Assembly: GCF_014303395.1 (NCBI RefSeq)
Contig: NZ_CP060298.1
Location: 4,793,001-4,857,000, forward strand
Length of the DNA stretch: 64,000 nucleotides
Direction: 5' to 3'
Source of the DNA: Nakamurella sp. PAMC28650
Lineage (GTDB): Bacteria > Actinomycetota > Actinomycetes > Mycobacteriales > Nakamurellaceae
Under the pieces are notes generated by a model that had not been told where the DNA came from, made no database searches, and saw only the letters and a program-made list of their open reading frames with translations. Positions 63,701-64,000 of this stretch are shown here, piece after piece. Positions within the stretch are counted from its first letter, which is position 1, and the number at the start of each line of letters is the position of its first letter. A program made the position numbers and the translations under genes.

Positions 63701-64000
63701 CGAGGATGGGCTTGATGACCTCTCCGCCGGCCGATGCCTGCAGGGCGTCCGCTATGCGTTCCAGGGGGAAGTACTCGACCAACCGGTCGAAGGGGAAACG
63801 GCCCTGCGAGTAGAGATCCATCAGCGCGCCGATCAGCCGTTGGCTACGGCCGCTGCCGCCCAGGGTTCCGACGATGGTCTTGCCCCACAGCGTGGTCAGG
63901 TGGTCGGCGGTGAACTCCGCGGCCGCGGGCGCGCCGCCGATCAGGACGCAGGTCCCCCGCATCCCCACCGAGTCGATCGCCTGCCGCACCACCGAGATCA
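63684..64000 (-). CDS. MDR zinc-type alcohol dehydrogenase, C-terminal part
   Basis: The last about 105 residues of a medium-chain dehydrogenase; the gene continues past the right edge. Seen: VVRQAIDSVGMRGTCVLIGG, LTTLWGKTIVGTLGGSG, GRFPFDRLVEYFPLERIADA, and GGEVIKPILVMPPD at the end. This is the NAD-binding and dimerisation part of the fold; zinc ligands would lie outside the window. Substrate unknown, perhaps an aromatic aldehyde or alcohol given the neighbours. Confidence 0.88.
   Translation of the reverse strand, partial: ISVVRQAIDSVGMRGTCVLIGGAPAAAEFTADHLTTLWGKTIVGTLGGSGRSQRLIGALMDLYSQGRFPFDRLVEYFPLERIADALQASAGGEVIKPILVMPPD

Overview
The window is high-GC, gene-dense DNA with many GTG starts and many 4-base GTGA/ATGA stop-start overlaps. 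A resuscitation-promoting factor gene behind a c-di-AMP riboswitch, a fused cobIJ, and aromatic-catabolism genes with paired LysR, TetR and MarR regulators all point to a free-living soil-type actinobacterium. A Frankiales/Nakamurella-like host is a guess that cannot be proved from this sequence.

Layout. (1) 1-6448: cobalamin (B12) genes. A cobalamin riboswitch drives a leftward fused chelatase-cobO-cobB operon, and cobL-cobM run divergently to the right. (2) 6474-13321: a lipoprotein-like esterase, an MTA/SAH-deaminase-like amidohydrolase, a MarR-MFS efflux pair, a GAF-EAL c-di-GMP phosphodiesterase and a GNAT enzyme. (3) 13318-16876: a second cobalamin operon, cobG-cobH-cobIJ, with the GNAT gene coupled to its end. 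(4) 16946-23434: rpf with its riboswitch, a probable two-gene Kiwa anti-phage system whose second gene carries a frameshift, an alditol oxidase, a 16-bp tandem array, a small membrane protein and an L,D-transpeptidase. (5) 23538-41208: catabolic genes. These are a P450/ferredoxin/reductase set with a TetR regulator, a leftward six-gene ring-cleavage operon, two tandem LysR genes, a CUT2-type ABC importer, a C-C hydrolase and a SnoaL-like protein. (6) 41245-50161: a strong convergent terminator, two secreted proteins, a decayed CUT1 permease, an OmpR two-component system, an SDR, a decayed DUF222 gene and an intact ISL3-type insertion sequence with a perfect 8-bp target duplication. (7) 50162-64000: a second CUT2 importer, a VanAB-like Rieske oxygenase and reductase, a NarL-type two-component system, and a coupled operon with a LigAB-type 4,5-dioxygenase, a PIG-L protein in the position of 4-oxalomesaconate hydratase, and a LigK/GalC-type aldolase. 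A SnoaL-MarR operon under a clear promoter and palindrome, and the 3' end of an MDR dehydrogenase, complete the window.

How the genes work together. Seven cobalamin-ring genes are present as two operons, and the riboswitch ties the chelatase/adenosyltransferase operon to B12 supply. The right half looks like a catabolic island for plant-derived, methoxylated or polyhydroxylated aromatics: two importers, oxygenases that hydroxylate or demethylate, extradiol dioxygenases that open the ring, and hydratase, aldolase or hydrolase steps leading to central metabolites. No ligC, ligI or tautomerase gene of the usual type is seen, so the lower pathway may be gallate-like or may use unfamiliar enzymes.

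Three otherwise intact genes (kwaB, a fumarylacetoacetate hydrolase-family gene and one lysR) each carry one short net-deletion frameshift. Sequencing error and real inactivation cannot be told apart here. An 80-86-bp perfect-palindrome-ended element occurs twice and is the best candidate for an undescribed small mobile or REP-like element.
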